From JAFGED01 sp964551295 (GTDB taxonomy: Bacteria; Chloroflexota; Anaerolineae; B4-G1): a DNA stretch of 18,148 bases. The notes below the pieces were generated by a model. That model was not told the origin of the DNA. It worked only from the letters and a program-made list of their open reading frames with translations, and searched no databases. The position numbers and the translations under genes are program-made. Shown here piece after piece: positions 5,785 to 13,077 of this stretch; position 1 is the stretch's first letter; each line of letters starts with the position of its first letter. The stretch is from NCBI GenBank assembly GCA_964551295.1, contig CAZKDJ010000072.1, forward strand, positions 1-18,148, given 5' to 3'.

Positions 5785-7686
5785 ATGTCAAAGAAAACCA
5801 GGACCCAGTCAACAGAAACCCCCTACGTCTTTCGTGGCCCGGTACACGACCCGGCGATGTTCTTTGGACGCACGCACGAACTGAACGAGATCGCCGCCTT
5901 TCTGCGCGGCAATCAGTCCATCTCTATCGTTGGGCCGCGCAAGGTCGGCAAGACCTCGCTGCTATTCCACCTGATGCGGCCCGAGACGCAGGCCCAGTTC
6001 GAGTTGGAAGAGAGCACGCTTTTCGCCTACCTGGACTGCGAGGTACTGGGTGAGGGCGGGCACGCGGACATCCTGGCCCAGTTCGCCGGCGAGATCGCCG
6101 CCGCCCTGGATGAGCGCGGTTTGCCCGCAGAACCGGCCCTCGAACGCGCGCTGGACAAACCCTCGCGACTGTCGTTCGAGGGGGCGGTGCGCAAGCTCAA
6201 CCAGCGCGGCCTGCGCGTCGTGCTGATCCTGGACGAGTTCGAGCGCTTGAGCACCAACGAGAGCCTTGACGTCAACTTTTTCAATGCCCTGCGCTCCGCC
6301 GCCACGCGCTACCAACTCGCCTTCGTCACCGCCTCAGCCCGTCCGCTGATCCAGCTCACCTACTCCGGCCGCTCGCAAGAGATCCTCTCCAGCCCGTTCT
6401 TTAACATCTTCGCCCTGATGCTACTGGGGCTGCTGCCGGAGGACGAGGCCCGCCAGGTCATCCACACGCCCTCCGAAGGCCGCTTTTCCCCTGAGGTAGA
6501 GGATTTCATCTACAGGCTAGTCGGCGGGCACCCGCTGGGCCTGCAGATCGCGTGCTTTCACGCCTTTGACGCGCCCGACGACCTGGATGAAATCGAGCGA
6601 GAGACGATGCAGGAGCTATCGCCCCACTTTCAATACTACTGGCTCAACCTGACGCCCGACGAACAGCGCACGCTGCGCCAGTTGAACGACGCCGTCACCC
6701 GCGCGTCCAACGACACCACCCTGCGCGGCATCCTGCGCGACCTAGCCCAAAAGTGCCTCATCTGCGCCAAGGGTGATAGCTACTGCTACCCCTCCCAGGC
6801 CTGGGAGCGCTTCGTCTCCGGGCAACCTGCCCCCACCCCCCGCTTCTCCAGCACGACCGGCTCGTTCGCCGGCACGCGCCTGGGCACCTACGAGGTGATC
6901 GAGCTCCTGGGACGCGGCGGCATGGCCGAGGTCTACAAGGGCCGTCACCCGCGCCTGGACCGCACCGTGGCCATCAAGATCCTGCCCGCCAGCCTGGCCA
7001 ACGACGCCGACTTTCGCCGGCGATTCGAGCGGGAGGCCAAGGCCGTCGCCGCCCTGCGGCACCCCAACATCGTACAGATGTTCGACTTTGGCGACGTCGA
7101 AGGGCTGTACTATATGGTCATGGAGTACATCGACGGCACCGATCTATCCCGCTACATGAACGAGAGCGGACCGATGGCGCTGGCGCAGGTGCGCCTCATC
7201 TTGAACGACCTGGCCGGCGCGCTGGATTACGCCCACACGCAGGACTTGGTGCACCGTGACGTCAAGCCCTCCAATGTGCTGCTGCGAGAAGAAGAGGACA
7301 ACCTGTCCGCCATCCTGACCGACTTTGGCATCGCCAAAATTCTCGGCAGCGATACCGGCGCTACCGAGACCGGCATGATGATGGGCACGCTGGACTATAT
7401 GGCCCCCGAGCAAATCCGCGTCTCGCGCAAGGTCGATGGCCGTGCCGACATCTATGCCATGGGCGTGATGGCGTACCGCATGCTGACGGGAGAACCGCCG
7501 TTCAAGGGGGAGCATCCCAGCACCGTGATGCTGGGCCACCTGCAGGACCCCCCGCCCGACCCGCGCAAGCTGGTGCCGGATCTGCCGGAGCGCGTCGCTG
7601 CCGCGATTGTGCGTGCGATGGCCAAGGATCCGGATGAGCGATTTGACACCGTTGGGGAATTAGCAGAGGAATTGGGAGATTGGTAG
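5785..7686 (+). CDS. AAA/STAND-type ATPase fused to a Hanks-type Ser/Thr protein kinase
   Basis: A 633-residue fusion. Residues about 25-270 form a P-loop ATPase: an 'FFGRxxEL' entry motif (26-33), Walker A GPRKVGKTS (50-58), Walker B VLILDE (146-151), and a sensor-like FVTASARP (180-187). Residues 270-345 look like a helical or winged-helix lid. After a short linker comes a complete kinase from about 368 to the C-terminus: glycine loop GRGGMAEV (376-383), ATP-binding lysine K398 in VAIK, helix-C glutamate E417, catalytic HRDVKPSN (490-497) with D492 and N497, DFG (513-515), and the APE motif (540-542). All key residues are present, so the kinase should be active. There is no membrane helix or sensor domain after the kinase, so the protein is cytoplasmic. 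The ATG at 5785 is chosen because longer in-frame starts overlap the DinB-like gene heavily. The target is unknown; the exported protein downstream is one candidate partner. Confidence 0.88.
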   Translation: MSKKTRTQSTETPYVFRGPVHDPAMFFGRTHELNEIAAFLRGNQSISIVGPRKVGKTSLLFHLMRPETQAQFELEESTLFAYLDCEVLGEGGHADILAQFAGEIAAALDERGLPAEPALERALDKPSRLSFEGAVRKLNQRGLRVVLILDEFERLSTNESLDVNFFNALRSAATRYQLAFVTASARPLIQLTYSGRSQEILSSPFFNIFALMLLGLLPEDEARQVIHTPSEGRFSPEVEDFIYRLVGGHPLGLQIACFHAFDAPDDLDEIERETMQELSPHFQYYWLNLTPDEQRTLRQLNDAVTRASNDTTLRGILRDLAQKCLICAKGDSYCYPSQAWERFVSGQPAPTPRFSSTTGSFAGTRLGTYEVIELLGRGGMAEVYKGRHPRLDRTVAIKILPASLANDADFRRRFEREAKAVAALRHPNIVQMFDFGDVEGLYYMVMEYIDGTDLSRYMNESGPMALAQVRLILNDLAGALDYAHTQDLVHRDVKPSNVLLREEEDNLSAILTDFGIAKILGSDTGATETGMMMGTLDYMAPEQIRVSRKVDGRADIYAMGVMAYRMLTGEPPFKGEHPSTVMLGHLQDPPPDPRKLVPDLPERVAAAIVRAMAKDPDERFDTVGELAEELGDW

Positions 7687-7743
7687 CTGGAAAACTGGTA
7701 GATTGGTAAATTGGTCCCCAATTTACCAATCTACCGGCTACCA
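7681..7743. repeat. Long perfect inverted repeat made of TGGTA-rich units
   Basis: GGTAGATTGGTAAATTGG (7697-7714) and its exact reverse complement (7718-7735) are separated by only three bases, giving an 18-bp perfect stem. An outer pair, TGGTAGC (7681-7687) and GCTACCA (7737-7743), also matches, with a bulge of nine bases on the left and one on the right. The left arm is built from repeated TGGTA-type units. The outer left arm includes the stop codon of the kinase gene. There is no T tract, so it is not a classical terminator, but it could stop or process the kinase transcript. Confidence 0.85.
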
Positions 7744-7769
7744 GTATACCAACCGCACAGGAGGAAGAG

Positions 7770-9203
7770 ATGAACACACGCATTCACAACCACCGGCTTT
7801 GGCTGGCGACAGTCGCCCTGCTCAGCCTCGTGCTGCTGGTCGCGTTCGGCGCCATCCAGACGGCCCGTGCGCTCGAAGTGGACAGAGACGGCATCATCGA
7901 GGCCGACGAGGTCATCGACGACGATGTTTACATCGAAGCTGGTCACGTCGTGGTCGATGGCACGGTCAACGGCGTCCTCATTGTCTCTGCCGGCGAGGCC
8001 GAGATCAATGGCACGGTGAACGGCGACCTGGCGATGTTTACCTCCAATGCAGAGGTCAACGGCCTGGTCACCGGCAACGTCGTTTTTGGCGGACAGAAAC
8101 TCGAGCTGAACGGCACCGTGGAAGGCAGTGTCTTTGCCGCGGGCAGTTCGCTCACATTGGGACCGCATGCGGTCGTAGAGCGCAACCTGGTCTTTGGTGG
8201 CTTCAGTCTGGAAGCCGTAGAGGGATCGGTCGTCGAGCGCGACGTGCACGCGGGCGGCTACCAGATGCTACTCTCCGGTCAGGTCGATCAGGACGTGGTA
8301 GCGGATTCAGCAGCGCTCGAGATCGAGGGCCGCGTTGGGGGAGATGTCACAGCCACAGTGGCTGAACCCGAGCCAGAACCCTCCCTGATCATTCAACTCG
8401 TATTTGAAAGATTCCAATCGTCCGGTATGTTAACGAAGATAGCCCCTGCCGGGCTACGGGTGGGCGAGGGAGCCGAGATCGCAGGCACACTCACCTACAA
8501 GAGCCCCGTCGAACAGGCAGACGCCATCCAGTCCAGCGCCATCGGCGAGGTGGTCTACGAATTCGCGCCGCTGAGTGACGAACCGGAACTCACCCCCGCC
8601 ATGCGGATCAAGCATTGGTTCGTCCGGCAGTTGCAGACATTCCTGACGCTATTCGTACTGGGCGCACTGGTCGCCTGGCGGGCGCCCGTCTTGTTGAGCC
8701 AGTTATCAGATCAAGCCCGCACCAAGCCGCTCCCGTCTATCCTGTGGGGGCTGTTGGCACTGTGCGCCATCTTTTTCGGCCTGATCGCACTCGCAATGGC
8801 AACCTCCATCCTCGGCATGTTGTTAGCGGTGGTGACCCTCGGAAAGCTACTGACTACAGTGCTTCTTGGAGGAACCTCTGCGCTAGTCCTGCTGGTCACG
8901 CTGATCAAGCTGCTCATCTCCTACGGCACCAAGCTGATCGTATCCTACCTGATCGGCAAGCTGATCCTGGGACGCCTGACGCCGCGGGTCGCGGAGCGGG
9001 CCATCTGGCCGCTGATGCTGGGCATCGTGCTGTACGTCGTGGTGACGTCGATTCCCTGCCTGGGGGATGTGATCGGGTTCATCGTGGTCCTCATCGGCCT
9101 GGGCGCGATCTGGCTGCTGATCCGCCAGTCGCGCAGCACGCCGGAAGAGATCGCCGAGGGAGCATCGCTAGAGGCGACGGAGACACCGCTGGCAAAGGAG
9201 TAG
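7770..9203 (+). CDS. Exported bactofilin-like (polymer-forming beta-helix) protein with C-terminal membrane domain
   Basis: A 477-residue protein with a signal peptide (basic start, hydrophobic core at about 10-27, possible cleavage after TARA near residue 34). Residues about 36-200 carry repeated short beta strands (VVDGTVNG, AEINGTVNGDL, LELNGTVEGSV, LEIEGRVGGDV), the pattern of the bactofilin/polymer-forming cytoskeletal beta-helix. An acidic/proline linker follows (about 198-206), then a further soluble segment to about 280. The C-terminal third has about four to five membrane helices (within 285-455). Classical bactofilins are cytoplasmic and lack such helices, so this layout would place the beta-helix outside the membrane. 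The start has a perfect AGGAGGAAG site six bases upstream. It lies 83 bases after the kinase gene, across the inverted repeat. Alternative: a beta-helical receptor or adhesin with coincidental repeats. Confidence 0.75.
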   Translation: MNTRIHNHRLWLATVALLSLVLLVAFGAIQTARALEVDRDGIIEADEVIDDDVYIEAGHVVVDGTVNGVLIVSAGEAEINGTVNGDLAMFTSNAEVNGLVTGNVVFGGQKLELNGTVEGSVFAAGSSLTLGPHAVVERNLVFGGFSLEAVEGSVVERDVHAGGYQMLLSGQVDQDVVADSAALEIEGRVGGDVTATVAEPEPEPSLIIQLVFERFQSSGMLTKIAPAGLRVGEGAEIAGTLTYKSPVEQADAIQSSAIGEVVYEFAPLSDEPELTPAMRIKHWFVRQLQTFLTLFVLGALVAWRAPVLLSQLSDQARTKPLPSILWGLLALCAIFFGLIALAMATSILGMLLAVVTLGKLLTTVLLGGTSALVLLVTLIKLLISYGTKLIVSYLIGKLILGRLTPRVAERAIWPLMLGIVLYVVVTSIPCLGDVIGFIVVLIGLGAIWLLIRQSRSTPEEIAEGASLEATETPLAKE

Positions 9204-9213
9204 GACGTCGCGT

Positions 9214-10002
9214 CTACAGAGGCTCGATCGCCAGCGAATCGACCTCCATCCATTGGCAATCGGGTACGTCCAGCAGTCCCCACCGGAACCGTCCCTGCGG
9301 TGTGGCGACCATATACTGGTTATCGAGCCACATCACGAACCCCAGCGGCCCGCGTGGCGAGGGCGCACCTTCCATGATGGATTCCCCATCCACGCTGAAG
9401 CGCGCCTGCTCCTCACCCCACGCCAACGCGTAGGTATGCCACGCCGTCATATCCGCATCGACCGTCGCCTCATGCACGTTGATCGCCCGCTGGATGGGCG
9501 GCCACAGCCGCCGGTACAGAGGAGGGATGTTCATCAGCAACACCGCCGGCAGCGCCAGCGGGGCCAGCAGCAGCGCTGCAGGACACAGGGCGTCTATCGT
9601 GGCCACTTTCCAGCCGCAGCCGGGCGTGTTCAAGTCCAGCTTCATGTTCGAGGGCGGCGAGCCATAGAAGAACCACACAGCGCGGGGAAGCGCCGGCAGG
9701 CGCGCCCCCGTCATCAGGAAGGGATCGTTCCAAAAGCCAAAGCCCGCCGTGCCGCGCAGGGTTCCCGCCGGGTGCGAGAAGCGCGCGCGGACGGTCAGCC
9801 TGAGCGGCGGGCACCAGAGAAAACGGCGGCGGGGCAAGGCCTGGTAGTCGTCGATCTGGGCGTCGGAATACTGGCGGCGCGTCGCGCCAGAAAGGACAAA
9901 GCGCAGAGTAGAATCCGTGGATTCCAGCGCGCCTACGCCCATCAGGTAGCGCCGCCAGTGATCGGGTAGCGCGGCCGAAAAATCCTCAGAGATCGCACAC
10001 AT
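9214..10002 (-). CDS. Concanavalin-fold (GH16-like) protein without visible catalytic acids
   Basis: A 262-residue protein whose C-terminal part (residues about 183-262) has a jelly-roll lectin/glucanase pattern. AWHTYALAWGEEQARFSVDG (188-207) is close to the 'WHtYaieWtpdri.fyvDG' strand pair of GH16 proteins. It is followed by PRGPLGFVMWLDNQ and a final EVDSLAIEPL strand. The GH16 catalytic ExDxxE motif is not seen where it would be expected (AGFGFWNDPFLM near 86-97), so it more likely binds than cuts. A hydrophobic block at 144-159 might be a membrane segment or core strand. Start ATG 10002 lies five bases after the stop of the upstream gene, so the two are one unit; an earlier in-frame start at 10041 would overlap that gene. 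No signal peptide is seen. Confidence 0.6.
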   Translation of the reverse strand: MCAISEDFSAALPDHWRRYLMGVGALESTDSTLRFVLSGATRRQYSDAQIDDYQALPRRRFLWCPPLRLTVRARFSHPAGTLRGTAGFGFWNDPFLMTGARLPALPRAVWFFYGSPPSNMKLDLNTPGCGWKVATIDALCPAALLLAPLALPAVLLMNIPPLYRRLWPPIQRAINVHEATVDADMTAWHTYALAWGEEQARFSVDGESIMEGAPSPRGPLGFVMWLDNQYMVATPQGRFRWGLLDVPDCQWMEVDSLAIEPL

Positions 10003-10006
10003 TAGC

Positions 10007-11428
10007 CTAGGGCAGCGCCGGCCGCTTGGCGCGCATCTCACTCACCAGAGCCTCCAACTGTGCGATGCGAGGCTCACTGGGGCTGATGCGTTTGGCCTCC
10101 GCCAGAGCACGCTTGGCCAACTCGTATTTCTTGAGCCGAACGCACGCCACGACCAACGCCATGTGACAGTTCAGCTTGTCGGGCACCATACCCAAAGCCG
10201 CTCGGATGTGAACGACCGCCAGGGCCCACATCTTTTGCTGGTTGTAGAAATCCGCCCGCGTCAGATACTCCACGCTGCTCTTGAGCCCGCGGTCGGTGCG
10301 CAGCAGAATGCGCCGCTTGTCCCACTCGAAATCGCCCCCTAGCTGGAAAATCAGCAACAGCCGACTCACCGCCAGCGCCGCATTAAATATGCCAAAGAAA
10401 AGATTCGCGCCGGCGGCAAACGCCAACAAGGACAGGATAAACCCAAGCCCGGCATCGGCAAAAAGCAAGTAATACACCACTTTCCAGCGAAAGTACAAAC
10501 CGACGGCCAACGTCAAAGAGAAAATGCTAGGCAGAGCGAGCGCGTACATAACAAGAGGAGGTATATCTGGGATACTAAGCAGCTCCCCAACAAATGACGA
10601 TCCAGCCACTATCAGAATTGCCACCGGCACAAACAAATACACGGCGTTACCCAATTGAAGGGCCAGCATGGTCCAAAGCAGCGAAGAGCGCTTCTCATAC
10701 TTGCGGAACCAATACCACAGGTCCTTGCCGCACAACCCGCACCGGTTGTCATCCGGTTCGGTCTCGGCCGCGCAGTAAGGGCACCCGTACTCGTTGCCGA
10801 ACTCGTCCTGCATTTGGATGGAAGAAAACCCCGGTCCTAGGATCGCTTCCGATTCCAAAGCTGGCTCGTACCCGGCAGGCTCGGCCACAGGCTCATGGGG
10901 TTCGGCAGCGACCGAAGCCACCGCTGGCTCCAGCGGTGGTTGGCGGCTGGCGAAATCCTCGCGCAGCATCGCCGCGGCCAGCGTGACCGGGGTCCGAGTA
11001 CGTTCCACGACAGGAGATTCCGATATGGCAGGAGGAGGAGGAGGAGGAGGAGGAGAATCAACCTCTGTCGACACAACGTCGGGAGAAACGGTAAACGGAG
11101 ATACCGGCTCCGAAGGAGATGCCGTCTGAACTTCCTGTTGCTGCATCTGCTGTTGCACCTGCTGCTGCACCCAGGCCAGCCCTTTACGCGCGGCGGCGTT
11201 GCCGGGATCGATCTTGAGCACATTCTCCAGGCAGACCTTGTGATCTTCCAGGTCATCCACCACGCCGCTCAGCCACAGCCAGGCCTGCGCGCTCTGCTCG
11301 TCACGGGCCACGACTCTGATCAAGAGATCGTGCGCGCGCTCGTTCTGACCCGCCTTGACGGCGGCGATACCCTCGCGCAGCCAGGCGAGCACCTGATCGG
11401 TCTGCGAGTTCTCAGTGTCCAATCCCAT
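10007..11428 (-). CDS. TPR/zinc-ribbon membrane protein of unknown function
   Basis: A 473-residue protein in four parts. The N-terminus (about 10-90) holds TPR-like helical pairs (WLREGIAAVKAGQNERAHDLL, LENVLKIDPGNAAARKGLAW). Next is a low-complexity region with a Gln-rich run (88-98) and eight consecutive prolines (126-133). A zinc ribbon with CPYC...CGLC (C216, C219, C230, C233) follows. The membrane region has about four helices within 250-365. A C-terminal TPR-like stretch (about 390-465) includes ALAVVHIRAALGMVPDKLN and ALAEAKRISPSEPRIAQLEAL. Such layouts are frequent among uncharacterised scaffold or envelope-associated proteins. The ATG at 11428 has AAGGG six bases upstream and a possible promoter further up. 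The next gene starts five bases after its stop. I do not know a specific function. Confidence 0.75.
   Translation of the reverse strand: MGLDTENSQTDQVLAWLREGIAAVKAGQNERAHDLLIRVVARDEQSAQAWLWLSGVVDDLEDHKVCLENVLKIDPGNAAARKGLAWVQQQVQQQMQQQEVQTASPSEPVSPFTVSPDVVSTEVDSPPPPPPPPAISESPVVERTRTPVTLAAAMLREDFASRQPPLEPAVASVAAEPHEPVAEPAGYEPALESEAILGPGFSSIQMQDEFGNEYGCPYCAAETEPDDNRCGLCGKDLWYWFRKYEKRSSLLWTMLALQLGNAVYLFVPVAILIVAGSSFVGELLSIPDIPPLVMYALALPSIFSLTLAVGLYFRWKVVYYLLFADAGLGFILSLLAFAAGANLFFGIFNAALAVSRLLLIFQLGGDFEWDKRRILLRTDRGLKSSVEYLTRADFYNQQKMWALAVVHIRAALGMVPDKLNCHMALVVACVRLKKYELAKRALAEAKRISPSEPRIAQLEALVSEMRAKRPALP
11030..11053. repeat. (AGG)8 trinucleotide microsatellite inside a coding region
   Basis: Eight perfect AGG units on the + strand, read on the - strand as eight CCT proline codons (Pro126-133 of the TPR/zinc-ribbon protein). 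A pure trinucleotide run is prone to slippage, which would change the length of the linker in steps of one proline without breaking the frame. Confidence 0.9.
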
Positions 11429-11464
11429 GGTTATCCCTTCGATCCGCCCTCTCTTCCACTACAG

Positions 11465-11499
11465 CAACGACCCCTAATTTATCACATTAGAGGCCGTTG
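11465..11499 (-). promoter_or_regulatory. Stem-loop between the RNA methyltransferase and TPR genes, overlapping a possible promoter
   Basis: On the - strand CAACGGCCTCTAAT (11499-11486) can pair over 14 positions with ATTAGGGGTCGTTG (11478-11465), using two G-U pairs, around a seven-base loop. It could end or process the long iron operon transcript, although no U run follows directly. The same stretch holds a possible promoter for the gene starting at 11428: TTGACA at 11503-11498, a 16-base spacer and TAAATT at 11481-11476. The palindrome could thus instead be an operator. Confidence 0.5.
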
Positions 11500-11524
11500 T
11501 CAAACTCCAATTTTTATTTGCCAC

Positions 11525-12547
11525 TCAAGAGAAAAGTGACACAACCGGCGTCTGGCCAAACAGGCTGATCCCTATCTCCCTCTCACGCCGCAGACCGGGA
11601 AAGGCGACCAAGTGCGGCAAACTCGTCAATATCGCGATGCAACCCCCGGGCGCGAGCGCCCGTTGCGCCTCCGCGCACAAACGACGATAGACGTCTTCCA
11701 ACGCCGCGCCAGCGGTCACCTCCCGTCCCCACGGCGGGTTCGTCACTACCCGGTCAAAGGAACCGCCGTCGAGGGGCAGGGCACGGGCATCCCACACACG
11801 GACATCGATGGCAACACCGGCAGCAACGGCATTCGCCCGCGCGGCAGCGACGGCGTCTGGATCGCAATCACCGCCCTGCGCTAACGCCCCACTCAACGCC
11901 GCCTCGACCAGGATCGTGCCAGCTCCACAGCACGGATCGAGCACGCGCATGCCGGGCTCCACCTCTGCCAACGCGAGCATCGCCGCGGCGACGGGCGGCT
12001 TGAGCGAGCCGGGCACGTGCGCTTGCTTGTATGGCCGGCGATGCAACGGTCGTTCTCCCAGCCGCACGCCCACAAAGGCCGTGTCGTGCTCGATAAACAC
12101 GCGCACGTTGAGATCGGCCTCGGCGTCGTCGGACGTGTACGTCCAGCCGTGGGCCGCCGTGATGGACGCTGCACACGCCTGCTTGATCTCGGCGGCGCTA
12201 TAGTTGCGTTTGCCGACAAAGTTGGCGGCAATGGAAAACAGCGGCGACCGGGGAACGTCACGCACCTCGGCGCAGCGCGTCGCCACCTCGCCAAGATCGA
12301 TCTGCGCGCTCAGATCACTCAAGCGGGCCAACGCACTGCGCTGGCGCACGACGCCCGACCACGTCGCCACGTCCAGAAATACGTCGTCCACCGTGCGCAG
12401 CCCCAGCAGCGGGGTCAGCGGCGCGTCACAGGTCGCAGCTACGCGGCGATAGGCGACTCGGTCAATCGTCACGCCGGGCAAGGCGGCCATTTCGTCCGCA
12501 CAGACCGCCTCCAGCCCCCGCGTCGTGAGAGCAAAGACACGCGTCAA
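11525..12547 (-). CDS. THUMP-domain RNA (guanine-N2)-methyltransferase, TrmN/RlmL-like
   Basis: A 340-residue two-part enzyme. The N-terminal half (about 1-165) has the FLD-THUMP type fold: it opens with FALTTRGLEAVCADEM, as Trm14/TrmN and RlmL do, and includes PLFSIAANFVGKRNYSAAEIK. The C-terminal half is a Rossmann methyltransferase with SAM motif I VLDPCCGAGTILVEAA (202-217), motif II acidic residues near 228-231, and the catalytic NPPWG (270-274). The family adds a methyl group to N2 of a guanosine in tRNA (position 6) or 23S rRNA; at this size, TrmN-type tRNA modification is more likely than the longer RlmL. The start is TTG 12547, overlapping the stop of the corrinoid adenosyltransferase gene by four bases, which implies translational coupling. 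It is the last gene of the run. Confidence 0.82.
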   Translation of the reverse strand: MTRVFALTTRGLEAVCADEMAALPGVTIDRVAYRRVAATCDAPLTPLLGLRTVDDVFLDVATWSGVVRQRSALARLSDLSAQIDLGEVATRCAEVRDVPRSPLFSIAANFVGKRNYSAAEIKQACAASITAAHGWTYTSDDAEADLNVRVFIEHDTAFVGVRLGERPLHRRPYKQAHVPGSLKPPVAAAMLALAEVEPGMRVLDPCCGAGTILVEAALSGALAQGGDCDPDAVAAARANAVAAGVAIDVRVWDARALPLDGGSFDRVVTNPPWGREVTAGAALEDVYRRLCAEAQRALAPGGCIAILTSLPHLVAFPGLRREREIGISLFGQTPVVSLFS

Positions 12548-13077
12548 CGCTCAACCCCATCCCGCGCCGACACGCCTTCCGCATAGTAGTGTTTCACCTC
12601 CCGCATCTCGGTCACCAAATCGGCCCGGTCAATCAGCTCCTGCGGCGCGCGGCGGCCGGTGAGGACCACCTCCACATGCTCAGGGCGCTGGTCGAGGAGC
12701 TCCAACACCTCCTCCACGCTCAACACGCCAAACCAGATCGCCACGTTGACCTCGTCCAGCACGACGATATCGTACTCGCCAGAAAGCATCGCCTCCCGCG
12801 CCCGCTCCAGACCCTTGTGCGCCTGGGCCACATGCTCGGCGGTGCGCTCCTCGCGACAGATGAAACGTGGATCGCCGTACTGCTCAATGGTGATGCAAGG
12901 GTGGTCGCTCAGCGCGTCCAACTCGCCGTAATGCTGCCCCTTCATGAACTGGCCGATGTAGGTGTGCATCCCGTGGCCCGAGGCCCGCAGCGCCAGCCCC
13001 AGCGCCGCCGTCGTCTTGCCCTTGCCGTCACCGGTGTAGACCTGGACGTAGCCTTTCGAGAGGTGCTGATTGCTCAC
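12544..13077 (-). CDS. cobA: Corrinoid (cob(I)alamin) adenosyltransferase, CobA/BtuR type
   Basis: A 177-residue P-loop enzyme that transfers the adenosyl group of ATP to cob(I)alamin or a precursor corrinoid to make adenosylcobalamin. The P-loop is TGDGKGKTTAALG (15-27) in the unusual CobA form. Other family marks are the YIGQFMKG segment (40-47), the acidic EYDIVVLDEVNVA (101-113), and VLTGRRAPQELIDRADLVTEM near the C-terminus. The C-terminal KHYYAEGV... also matches the family. GTG 13077 is the start, because the KGYVQVYTGDGKG segment begins about nine residues later and the codon shares one base with the stop of the FeoC-like gene (taGTG). A longer upstream reading is rejected since it would run antiparallel-independent through that gene. 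Being in an iron-uptake operon is unusual and may link corrinoid activation to iron status. Confidence 0.92.
   Translation of the reverse strand: MSNQHLSKGYVQVYTGDGKGKTTAALGLALRASGHGMHTYIGQFMKGQHYGELDALSDHPCITIEQYGDPRFICREERTAEHVAQAHKGLERAREAMLSGEYDIVVLDEVNVAIWFGVLSVEEVLELLDQRPEHVEVVLTGRRAPQELIDRADLVTEMREVKHYYAEGVSARDGVER

Noticed and set aside
7681..7743. Rho-independent terminator after the kinase gene
   Set aside because: The stem is long and perfect, but it is AT-balanced and lacks a T run on either side, so a repeat element describes it better.
7703..8365. Open + strand frame of 220 codons in the bactofilin-like region
   Set aside because: It is the out-of-frame reading of the repeat-rich part and is extremely rich in Arg and Gly; the frame starting at 7770 has a signal peptide and perfect ribosome site.
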